From NCBI RefSeq assembly GCF_010015445.1, contig NC_053128.1, positions 9,888,840 to 9,952,839 on the forward strand: a stretch of DNA of 64,000 nt, written 5' to 3'. The DNA is from Perca fluviatilis. Its lineage: Eukaryota > Chordata > Actinopteri > Perciformes > Percidae. The notes beneath the pieces are model-generated. The model was not told the DNA's origin. It made no database searches and saw nothing but the letters and a program-made list of their open reading frames with translations. Position 1 is the stretch's first letter. Every line of letters begins with the position of its first letter. A program made the position numbers and the translations under genes. Of the stretch, positions 34,454-47,200 are shown one piece after another.

Positions 34454-34536
34454 GGTTATACGGTTTAACATAAGTTTCAGGCTTTTAAAAGAGCCCCATC
34501 CCAACAAACAAATCAGGTCTCCTTTTCCTCCTTTAA

Positions 34537-34542
34537 TTTATT
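34537..34542 (-). terminator. Polyadenylation signal of the Rieske oxygenase gene
   Basis: AATAAA on the minus strand, about 120 bp past the stop codon at 34661. Confidence 0.6.
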
Positions 34543-34660
34543 ACTGTATATGTGACAGAAGAAAATCAATTGTGGACTCCCCTCCTCTGACACTTCTGAT
34601 TAATGTCAACCCTGACCTGACATCTTCTCTGCTGATCTCTCCACTTTTAGTTCAGGGAGG

Positions 34661-37600
34661 TCAGAAGTCCAAAGTGTCACGCTGGTATTGCAGCCGCGGG
34701 CTGTTCTCGCTGTAGAACTGACTGTACCAGCGCCTGTGCTTCTGGATGGCTGAGTCTTCCTTCACGAGGAGAGGCTTGGAGATGTACTTCTTATTGTTCC
34801 AGATCATCACATCGCGCTCAAACTATAAACACAGGAAGAAAACAGGAGACGGTCACTGGACAGAGTTTCACATTATGATAAAAAAAAAAACATGATTCAT
34901 TATAGGTTTGTTTTACAACTTCAAGTCCATTAGAAACTAGGGCTGGGTATCGTTTTAAAAATATTCAATACCGGTACCGAGACCAATACCGTGACTTTGA
35001 TACCGGTTTCTAACTGATCATTTTTTCGATACCAATTTTATAAAACAAAAATAAATGACAACATTAGACATTACGGCACAAATCTTTCCATTTATTGTTC
35101 AGCTCCTACTACGTGAGCCCCGTCTCTCTGAGTTTTTCCTGCGTGGTCTCTACGATGTGTAACGTCAGACAGCCAATCACCAGCATTATTAGATCTTGGT
35201 AGAAGCATGCTGCATGCTTATTGGCTCACCGACGCTGATGAGATTTACTCCTTAGGTATTGAAATTGGGTATTGAATGACGAGGCATTTTTCAATACTTT
35301 ACTTTACTATAGAGGTAATTCGGTCGGTGCCTAAAAAGTATTGAATTCGGTACCCAGCCCAATTAGAAACATGTTTGTGTCTAATCCCAGTACAAAATCA
35401 GCAGGGATTTCTGTGTCGCTGATTAAATGTCACTCCACACTGCTGAGAGCTGGCATTTTGGTCCACACTCTAACTCTACCTCTGGAAATGCCCTCTATAA
35501 TTGAGTTTCCTGAGGTGGCTCTTTGAGTTAATGCCACACGCAAAAACAAAATGACAAAATAATTGAATTCAATTATTTTAAACAATTAGGTATGTAACAC
35601 TTCAAAACATTTCAGAAGGGTTGTAGAAAATGAAAGAGGCTGACCAAAACGTGTCTCAAAACTAGATATTAAATATTTTATTTTTGTACCAAAGGTTTGC
35701 ATCAAAAACCTGGTCATTTTTTTCAGGTAGTTTCTTATTTAAAGGGGTAGTTTGGATCTTTTGAAGTGGGGTTGTATGAGGCACTTCTCCATAGTCAGTG
35801 TGTTAGCTACAGTAGATGGCGGTCGGCACACCCCCCAGTTTGGAGAAGCAGGCAGGAGTACCGACACGGAAGCTAAGCTATGTAGTGCTGTTGATTCAAT
35901 TCTAAAACGTAAGTCTGCTTCTTCGTCACTTATTCTTTGAGGGGGAAACACAATCCTCATCTGCATCTGTCATGTTTCCTGTGTTTAATTAAACTGTTTA
36001 TCTTGTTAATCTAACTGATAAACTTACTTTGGTAGAATTCTTTAGGCAGTTTTAGTGTGGACCCACCCATTACCATCCAGAAAAAGTACTTTAATCTTTG
36101 TCATTTGAGCCAACTTAATAGTTTTCTTTTCTTTTGTTAAATCAATGACTGTGTTTTTTAGGTTTATCACACAGCTAATTATCAAGTTTAATGAGGGCTA
36201 TTTACACCTTTTCTGTGACTGTGTGGTGTTACTTCTTCTGTTAGCAATGATGATGTAGAATTAAACCAAAAGGCAGAGTGGGAGGCAAATGCACACAATG
36301 ATCTCTTCACATCAGAGCAATCTTGAATCATAAACGTGTTACTAATAAATTAACAGTCATGTAACAGCAGCAGGAGCAGAGAGAGGGGGTGGCTTCTGGG
36401 GCTCCAGCCCCGAATCTTTTAAGGTTTTAAAAATACCTTCAACTTTGTGTCATTTCCCCTCAGTCTCTCTGACTGGACCGGAAAATCTACAGAGCAAAAG
36501 TTCCGTTACTGGGGAAATATCACCATTCATTCTGTGAACTCTACTAAGATTTTTTTCAAGAATAGCAATGCTGTTTACGCCAAATTCCTACTTTAAAAAT
36601 AGAAACATCAGATCATTTTTGCAACTTTTTAGGTGGCAGGACTGAAAATGAGTCATCCTCAACATATGGTGTGTTCTGGTTTCAGAATAATGAAGACAGT
36701 TGGAGAACAATTAGATACAAAACAGGATGTAGGCTCCACAGGATGATTCTTTTCCTTGGCAACTATCGTGTTCTGCCCAAATGATTTACAGATTCAGGCA
36801 TTCTATTATCTCAAATATCTTGAAAGATAGTGCATATACAGTGCCTTGCGAAAGTATTCGGCCCCCTTGAACGTTTCGACCTTTTGCCACATTTCAGGCC
36901 TCAAACATAAAGATATAAAACTGTAATTTTTTGTGAAGAATCAACAACAAGTGGGTCCCAATTATGAAGTGGAACGAAATTCATTGGCTATTTCAAACTT
37001 TTTTAACAAATAAAGAACTGAAAAAGGGCGGCGCAAAATTCAATTGCGCCCCTTTACTTTCAGTGCAGCAAACTCTCTCCACAAGTTCAGTGAGGATCTC
37101 TGAATGATCCAATGTTGACCTAAATGACTAATGATGATAAATAGAATCCAGCTGTGTGTAATCAAGTCTCCGTATAAATGCACCTGCTCTGTGATAGTCT
37201 CAGAGGTCCGTGTAAAGCGCAGAGAGCATCATGAAGAACAAGGAACACACCAGGCAGGTCCGAGATACTGTTGTGGAGAAGTTTAAAGCCGGATTTGGAA
37301 ACAAAAAGATTTCCCAAGCTTTAAACATCCCAAGGAGCACTGTGCAAGCGATAATATTGAAATGGAAGGAGTATCAGACCACTACAAATCTACGAAGACC
37401 CGGCCGTCCCTCTAAACTTTCAGCTCATACAATGAGAAGACTGATCAGAGATGCAGCCAAGAGGCCCATGATCACTCTGGATGAACTGCAGAGATCTACA
37501 GCTGAGCTGGGAGACTCTGTCCATAGGACAACAATCAGTCGTTACACTGCACAAATCTGGCCTTTATGGAAGAGTGGCAAGAAGAAAGCCATTTCTTAAA

Positions 37601-40600
37601 GATATCCCAAAAAGTGTCGTTTAAAGTTTGCCAAAAGCCACCTGGGAGACACACCAAACATGGAAGAAGGTGCTGTGGTCAGATGAAATCAAAATCGAAC
37701 TTTTTGGCAACAATGCAAAACGTTATGTTTGGCGTAAAAGCAACACAGCTCATCACCCTGAACACACCATCCCCACTGTCAAACATGGTGGTGGCAGCAT
37801 CATGGTTTGGGCCTGCTTTTCTTCAGCAGGGACAGGGAAGATGGTTAAAATTGATGGGAAGATGGATGGAGCCAAATAAAGGACCATTCTGGAAGAAAAC
37901 CTGATGGAGTCTGCAAAAGACCTGAGACTGGGACGGAGATTTGTCTTCCAACAAGACAATGATCCAAAACATAAAGCAAAATCTACAATGGAATGGTTCA
38001 CAAATAAACATATCCAGGTGTTAGAATGGCCAAGTCAAAGTCCAGACCTGAATCCAATCGAGAATCTGTGGAAAGAACTGAAAACTGCTGTTCACAAACG
38101 CTCTCCATCCAACCTCACTGAGCTCGAGCTGTTTTGCAAGGAGGAATGGGCAAAAATGTCAGTCTCTCGATGTGCAAAACTGATAGAGACATACCCAAGC
38201 GACTTACAGCTGTAATCGCGAGCAAAGGTGGCGCTACAAAGTATTAACTTAAGGGGGCTGAATAATTTTGCACGCCCAATATTTCAGTTTTTTATTTGTT
38301 TAAAAGGTTTGAAATATCCAATAAATTTCGTTCCACTTCATGATTGTGTCCCACTTGTTGTTGATTCTTCACAAAAAAATACAGTTTTATATCTTTATGT
38401 TTGAGGCCTGAAATGTGGCAAAAGGTCGAAAAGTTCAAGGGGGCCGAATACTTTCGCAAGGCACTGTAGCTGCCATAAATGGAGCATGGTGCCAGATCCC
38501 ACCTATAGTTTGGGCTGAGCCCTGAATGTTAACAACGTCTGGCTGCGCCCCTGGACAGTAGTACGTACGCTATTAATGCAGTTTAACTACTTTGTAAGTT
38601 TTGATGTATACCCCAAAATACCTTATTTTATAGCGCGTGCTGACAGTAGGTTGAGAGTCCATAGACTGAACCGTACAGTTAATGTGCTGCAAATCCAAAC
38701 AATGTGACAATGAAGGACCATGTGACAGTGATAGTAGAAGGTAAGTGTGTACCACACCTGAATGCACTCTGCTTTGAGGATGAATTTGGGCACCAGAGGT
38801 GGGATGTTAGACTGATAGTAGATGGTGTGGGAGACACACTGCAACAGAGGCTCCACTGGAGTCACACAGTGCAAGATAACACCCCGGCCCAAGAAACTGT
38901 GTTCAAACTGCAGGAACACCACTCCTGGACCCACCTGAAACACACACATGTATGATCACTGCAACCTGTAGATTACATTTACATCAATTTAAGTTGGTAG
39001 TCAAATATATTTTGATTTATTTTACATCAAGCCCATCTTACAGAATCTGTAATGCTTCAAAAGCAACAGTATGTTGATCAGACCTGAACGCATAGCCAGA
39101 CCTTCCTCCACAGCGCTGCGGAGGAGGGTCTGGTCCACACAGCATTCTGAGATGGGAGAAAAACGTGCTCTGGTTTATTGGCATTTCTTTAAACCAATCA
39201 CAATCTTCATGGGCGGCCCTAAGCTCTGCATGGAGTCGCTGCAAAATAGCCTCGGGAAGGAACTTGTTTTGGAGGAACATGTACGTTCAAAAGTCGTGCA
39301 ACAAAAAACTCAGATTGGACAGATAGTCTAGCTAGCTGTCTGGATTTACCCTGCAGAGATCTGAGGAGCAGTTAACCATAGTCCTCAGAAATCCACCAGA
39401 GTTTAAAATTCCAACACAAAGAAAGCGGAAGGTAACGGACATCGGTGAAAAGACATACATCTGGCGGAATCTCCTGCGGCACCGGAGCCATCCCGGAAGT
39501 GGAACGTCGCGGGTATAGACTAATTGAAAAACATTGCATTTACATACATGGTTAAGCCCAATAATGACCGCCTCTCTGTCATGTATTTAATTTCATTCCA
39601 CAATAATGCTGCTAACCGCCCACATTAGACCAACCATATCTTTGCCTTAAACATTTGTGTCATGTCTCTGCAACTGGCACAGACTGCACAGGGTTTATTA
39701 ACTTTCCAGACCAACACATTCTTACTTGGTCAGGACCCCTTGGAGTCACTTTTTAACTTGCTGGGTACAGTGATGCCACATAACGTGTAACGCGTTATGT
39801 ACTCTAATCTGACCACATTTTTCAGTAACGAGTAATCTAACGCGTTACTATTTCCAAACCAGTAATGAGATTAAAGTTACTTATCCAAGTCACTGTGCGT
39901 TACTATTTTTGTCATTTTTCTTAGTAAAAATATATATTTTTGCTTTCTTCTTGCGTCTCGGGGAGTGAAGTCACGTATGCGACAAGTCACGTTTTCAGCA
40001 TGAGGACAGGTCACGTGTACCACGCAGCGACACACACGTAAACAACAATGGAGGGAGGAGAGAGATGCGTGTTTTTTAGCTGGAAATACAGTCACTATTT
40101 TGAGTTTGTGTCAGCTAAGGATGGCAATATTAAGGTTGGTTGTACACTCTGTGCTGGTGGCGACAAAGTGCTATCTAGCTACAAAAACACTACGGCAAAT
40201 TTGAAGAAACATTTGGAGTCGCAGCGCTGCAGTCAAACTTACAGAGCAAGTCCCAGCAGGTGGTGCGAAGCAGAGAGAAGGAGGCCCCCCACCAGACTTT
40301 TGGTTTCACACAGGACACAAACAGCGGTCTCCTGGGTGAAAGTCCTGTGTTTGACTTTACGTCACTCTTTATACTATGTGTCACTACCCGATTTGTTCAG
40401 GTCCTATCCCCCGACCAATTGGCTATCCTGACCCTAACTATTTGATTTCAATGCCTAACCTCAACCATCTACGCACATGTATAAAACAAACTGTGTTTCC
40501 AGTAAGAATCGGCCAGTGACAGACAGTCCTGCACTTGCAAAACCGACGCTAAAGAGGTACCCAGTGCATTAAAAAATGCCGCCATGGGGTCCTGACCAGG

Positions 40601-41186
40601 CGGCCATAACATGAGTTGTGGTGTTTTTTTGCATCAGACAAGCAGTTTTCTCAGCTGTATGAACACTGAGTTCTGTCCACCAATGTTCTACATTGAAGAT
40701 TGTTGGAGGCTTTCAGTCCTGCTGGTTTTTGTAATAAACACTATTGCTATAACACACAGCTCATGTCCTTTGGGCTCTGTACGGTTTTCATGAACACAAA
40801 TCCTTTGACACAGCCAGAAGCCATGTTAATGTTAACTTTTCATCTAATTTAACAGCTCTGTGCTCTTGAGTTGAGGTACACTAGATCTTTTTTTTTAATC
40901 TTAAAACATATCAATGTGGGTGAAATCCATTTTAATTTAATGGCACTATTGATTTGATTATTGTTGTGTGTCAATATAATTTACAAATCAGTCAACATGG
41001 AATTATGTACAAACTGCAATGCTACTTTGAACATGTACTGTACCTGTCTTGCCACGACACAAATGTCCAGCAGAGACCAGTGGCATCCAAACACAGTCAG
41101 CGCATGTTTCACCAACATCTGAGAACAATGTTTGTTGGGCTCTGGCTCTGGTTCCCATTGAACCTTGAATGAACACACATTTATGG

Positions 41187-41219
<33 letters not shown>

Positions 41220-44200
41220 GCACATACAGTGGCATTCAGACACAGAAGTACCTTCAATAATACTTCATCCTCCCAAAATAAATATATTCCATCTAAAATC
41301 TAAATACCAGTAAATAGCATAAAAAGGTTGGCATGGCTTAAAACAGTATGTTGAGTGTTTTCCACGCGTTTCAAGATTTAGAACTCATTTGGCATCCCTG
41401 AAACTTTGAGGATTGTAAAAGCACCATCACATGTTGTGTAGCATCTTTCAGCTTAGCAAGATTCTTACCTTCCAGTCATGCCGCACAAACTCCCAGGTTT
41501 TGCTGTAGGTGTAGCGCAGATCTACTCCACTTAAAATGCCCGGTGTGTGAAGGTGGGCGAGGTGGGCGATGTCTGCTGCATTTTCAGGGATCTCCTACAG
41601 GGAGCAGAGGTCACCATGAGCACTTGATACTGAATTTATCTACAACTGAAAGTAAACCGTTGGAGGAAGCCAATGGTCAGCCACTGTGAGGGGTGATGTT
41701 TCTTAATTCTAAACAACTGATCACTTATGAAAAAGTAGAGACACCTGATAAATTGGTTTTCAACTTCAAACAAACTAAAGCCTCTTCATGCTGCGTACAT
41801 AAAAACACACACACATATGAACCTACCTCTATGTGAGCGTTGATAAAATGTTCCGTTCTGCCCCGATAGACCCACTCGCCCTTTGTAATTTCCTGCTGCT
41901 CTGGAACGCTCCACTGAGGATCTTCTTTATCACAGTGAAACCAAACCAGGATCTGCCTGTTGACCTCACAGCTGGGCCAGCAGCGCACCTTGGCGAACTC
42001 TGGCACTGAATGACAAATGGAACCCAAATCTGAATCATACAGTCTCTTTCGGCTTCACCACTTTTCACATAAGACCAATACACAATGCTGGTCTACTGAC
42101 TTTTGGTAAGACCATTTCAGCTTGTTTAATATTTAAACACTATATTACCATAATTTAAAGTCAATGTATTAACTGAAGATATTCATGCTCCCCAGAGGAT
42201 GAAACATTTCCATTAGTTGCACTCCATCAGCTTTCCTCTGGTGCCATCCTCTAACCAAATTGTACTCAAATTAATAGAGATTTGAACAAAATATGTCCAG
42301 ATTTTCTGTAAATATGCATGTTCTTCAGGGTGTGAATCTTAATATTTTGTATTCTTAATATTGCTGACCCCTTAACCTTTCTGCAAGCACCACCGTTGGC
42401 CCATTTCCTTTTCAATTGCACACAAAACATATTTGCATCTCTTCGCCAACACAGGCTGAAATGTTAGGGTTAGGTGTAGACATTACATGTCTGCCACAAA
42501 GTGTCCTGTAGCACCACCCTCAGGACAAAATCTGCATTTTACTGCAGAGATTGTTAGTTCCATTAAAAAATGTCCACCAACTCTTTTCATCCACTTTTGC
42601 TTTATCACTAACTCCCCTGTCGTTTCAGATCATGCCACCTCATCAGGCCTTGCAAACAACTCATTCCCCTCACCTGGTTCCCCTGCTCCTCACCTGCAGC
42701 CCATTCCCTCACTAGTCTCTCAGCAGACACACCTGTCCACTCGCTCTCGTCCCCCCCCACCCCCTTCCCCAAATTGTCTTGTGTTCTACTGCCAAGTTCT
42801 CCAGCGTTACTTGTCTGTATTTGCATGATCTACCTGTTCTGACCCTGCTTGCCTGTTATTTGGACCTTGGATTCTGCCTGCCCATCTTTGGATTTGTTAG
42901 CCTGTGTGACTGGTCTCTTGCGCTGTGTTTCATCAGGGGTTGAATGCCCTCCTTCACTTCCCCTCGGAACTGCCCTCTGGGGAATGCTTTTTGTAGAATA
43001 AAAAACAGTGGACACAACCTTTAGTTCATACCTTTATCTGCATAAGGGATCCTCACACACTTGCCATCATTCCCCCGAAACTGCCATCCATGAAATGGGC
43101 ACTCTATGCAGCTTCCCACCACCCGTCCTCCCACAGCCAGATTGGCACCCAGGTGAGGGCAGTAGGCATCTACCACGTAGGCTTTCCCATCCTGGTCCCG
43201 AAACACTGCCACCTGCTCACCTAGGGCCATTAATTACAATAGGGACAAACACATTAACATTTTCATGACTGAGCTGACACTTTGGAATACAATGGTCATG
43301 TAATAAAATGTAGGATGTGACATTATGTGCAAGATTTAACACTTTTTGTATGTGCAGCTGTAATGACTCAGTATAGTTGTGCCTCTCTACAGAGTATCTC
43401 CATTGACAAATCCACAGAAAAAAAACAGCAAACTGTTGTAAATGAGAGGATAAACATACAGCAACCATCCATGCAAATTATGTATAGATTCCTCAGAACA
43501 ATGTTCCTCCAAATTCTTTTTATGGTGAAACCTGCACACAGAGCAATTATTCCTGAAGACACTGACATGATGGCTGTCACAAAGTGACATCCAAATTTGA
43601 ATTAAATGTTGCTACAGATTAGAGTGTTAATGTGGTGTTTGCTTTTTGTGATGTGTTTAAAGACATCATTGTTTTATCAATGATTTAAACCACTATGAGC
43701 AAAATGTTTATGATTTAAGCATCATTAAAAACAATTGATGGCTAACATTTTTGATTGTAGAAAATGAGACAATTTAAGTGAAAGCTGGTGCAATCTGTGT
43801 ATAGGGGGTTTGACGTGCATTTCTGTCTACCACAGTGTCTTTTTTTTTGTAGTACTAACACTGGGGGACACCAAAATCTGAAATTGTACGCATAGTGGCT
43901 TTAAACAGATGTCGGTCCCTTTTGAAAGACTTAATTTTGAATTTTTTCATATTTTCATATTCTGCATATATTTAAAAGTTAAAATTCACTGTTTAGATCA
44001 GAGATCTTCAACGGTCTGGGATACCTATAGGGGGTCCTCAGAGATACTGCAGGGGGGGGGGGGAAACCAATAACAATAGGCTTACTATCCCAGAAGTTAG
44101 TCACTAAGGTAGCCATCAGCAGATACAGTTAATCCTAAGGATAAACAGTGCCACATGTATATTTAACATTAAAACATGATTTATAAAATCATGCCAAAAA

Positions 44201-47200
44201 GTATTATTTTAATAACTTAGAATTCTATGGACTAAAAAGGTATGTATAAAGGCTTTAGGCCGCCCACACGGGTTTGTAGGCCTAGTTTTATATGCAACTT
44301 AATTTTATACAATATACGTAGTAGGGGGTCCCTGATCCATCTCTCTCAGTTAGGGGGTCCTTGGCTTAAAAAACGTTGAAGACCCCTGCTTTAGATGGTT
44401 ACACTTGGCCTGGTCAGATTAGGTTCCAGGGATTCATTACAACTGCAGTTCAGTAGGTATTGGGACCCACTTTTGAATGGTGCATGTTAAGAATGAATCT
44501 GTGCTCAGTCAGACACCACATGTAGAGATCTCTACCTACTTTATTTGGCTTGACCTTTGGCTGACCCAGTGTTCAGATTGCTCCCAGATTAGCACAGGCT
44601 GGGACACTGGTTAGGAGTAACCGCTGAGCTAGCAGTGACTAGTCAGGCTATTCCCAAGTAAAATTCTAAGAAATCTAAATGACACAGCACAGATGTCTCC
44701 AGACTGCTGTGGGTCAGCAGAACTGAACCACAGTGCAATGTGTGACAGCAGCATAGGGGGAAAAGACACACTAGGCGTAATTGAATATATGATGTAAATC
44801 GATTACTGCAGAGGAAAGTTAGGGGCGAAACACTGCAGTCATTCACAGCAGGATGCAAATCCTGAAGGGGGCAAAGTTGTATTTTGGGACAAGAGGGTGA
44901 GTAAGAAGAACAGAGGTTATGTAAGAGAAATACAGTTCCGACTACTGTTTATTAAGCATCATGGACAGAAAGGCATTTACATTCTCTGGGGAAAAAACAC
45001 AGTTTATGCTTCATTTATTGTTGTTCAACAGTAGAACTCATCCCTCATCCCCACTCTGGCAACCACTGATCTGCATCATCACATTTTAAGTGTGTAGGAG
45101 CTATAATAATCTGTTGTACTGGTGCTGGCTGTAAATCTGATATATAGAGCAGCCAATCAGTCAACATGTGGTCAAGAAGATTCCTAACATTTACTGCAAT
45201 ATTACGCATGACAGTTCATTCTTGACTGTGGAAATAGTAGATTGACAAAACAGGCTCAAGCTAACACTACTATTGATCTTACATCAGGAGATTAAACTTC
45301 ATGACAACTGGGAAAACTCCATCTGCCATTAAAGACCATAGGACATTATTAAAACCTCTGGAAAAAGCTAATAAGGGGAGTAAGTTGGGATTGTTTTAGG
45401 AAATTACAAGGCGCTCTCACTCCTAACTCGTCAAATACTGACGCTTGGTCAGTGACCCTCAGCGTCAGATACCGACGCACAATGCACCCTTTGGCGCCTG
45501 TATGGGACGCACTGGGTGCCTAACGCACTGGGTGCCTAACCCTTAAACAACACACGACTTTCACCCAGGAGAACTGGGTTTGTGTCCCATTCTTGTCCCA
45601 CGTGTCACTTAAACATACATGTTTTAACCCCACCCACCATATTTTTCTAACCCTAACTAATTGTCCTGCATGTTACATTACATTATTACATGTCATTTAG
45701 CTGACGCTTTTATCCAAAGCGACTTACAATCGCTATATGTGCAATATATGGCATATATTGCACACATAGCGTATAGTCGATTTAGAGGCGTGCGACCTGA
45801 CATATAGCATATATTATATGCTATATGTCAGGTCGCACGCCTCTGGAGCAACTATGGGTTAAGTGTCAGGGACACATTGGTTGATGTATTGCAATGGGAT
45901 TTGAAACCAGACCTCCCATACCAAAGGCATGTATCATATCCACTGCGCCATCACCACCCATCCGCATGTCACGTACTGTACATCTTTTAACACCACCCAC
46001 GGTCTTTTTTTTTTTACCCTAAGTGGTTTTACGTTGAAAAACGACACCAGGGATGCCGACTTTGAGGGTAAAAAAGTGACCCAAGGTGTCCTGACCAAGT
46101 GCGTTAAAAAAACAATGACGCCAAACAGGTACCCAGAGCATTAAAAATGACGCCAAGGGGTCCTGGCGTCAGTATTTGACGAATTGGGAGTGAGAATGTG
46201 TTGAAAATGACCGCAGTAAGTTGAAAATCATCAGAAAAAGTAATTGACAACATTGAGTTGATATATTAATCTTATTAGTCATTTATCATTATTATTATTA
46301 TTCTCTGGTTATAGATTGTCAAATGTGAGGATTCGTTGCTTTTCTGTTTTATATCTTCATTGAATTAAATTGAACATCTTTGTGTTTTGGATTTTTGCTC
46401 ACATAGAACACCTCTGGGAACTTGCTGTGATGGATATTTTTCACAATTGTCAAAATATTGATTGGATTAAATGATTCATTTTATTGAAAGAGTAGTTGAT
46501 AGATTAATAGGTGATAAAAAATTGTAGCTGCAGTGTATGCCGATTCACTCCGCAAGAGCAGGGTTTTTTTTTTTCAACTGATGGATATCTTTTCCAGGTA
46601 GAAGACCTTTCATATACTGTTTGTGTATTTATGGCAGGTGATTCGACTGAAATATGAAAGCACCACCTGCTCTTTGAAACCTTTTTGAACTCAAACTCAA
46701 AGAAACTCTCCGAAGAGATCAAACAGCCCACCACATATCGACACAACAACAACAAATCTGAAATGGGAAACGCGTATCTGTTTTAAATAAATCACATATT
46801 AGTGTGTGAAATAAATTTACGTTTTGTAACAGAGTTGCTATATCAAGCAGCGCGGAGACATAAAATGTGACATGTTAAAAGCTTTAAAATTGTGAATGAT
46901 GAGTTGTCATGAGACCTGATGCTGATTGGCTGCCAGATCACATTAAACACAAAGTTAAAGAGGTCAGCTAGTTCTCTTCAAATCAAATCAAATCAAATTA
47001 AATCAAATCAAATCAAATCAATCAATCAATCAATCTTCTTAATAGAGACTTAATAATTTGCTGGGATTCATTTGACTTTTAAGAGATGATGTTAAAGATT
47101 GTGTTGTAAAGATTTTAGGACTGCATGAAATGTAGCCACTTAGTGTTTGAATGATGAGGATATCACCTACATACTGTATATTCATGATAAAATGAGTGAA

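Noticed and set aside
34153..34473. 106-codon open frame
   Set aside because: A shifted reading of the LINE fragment at 34046-34453.
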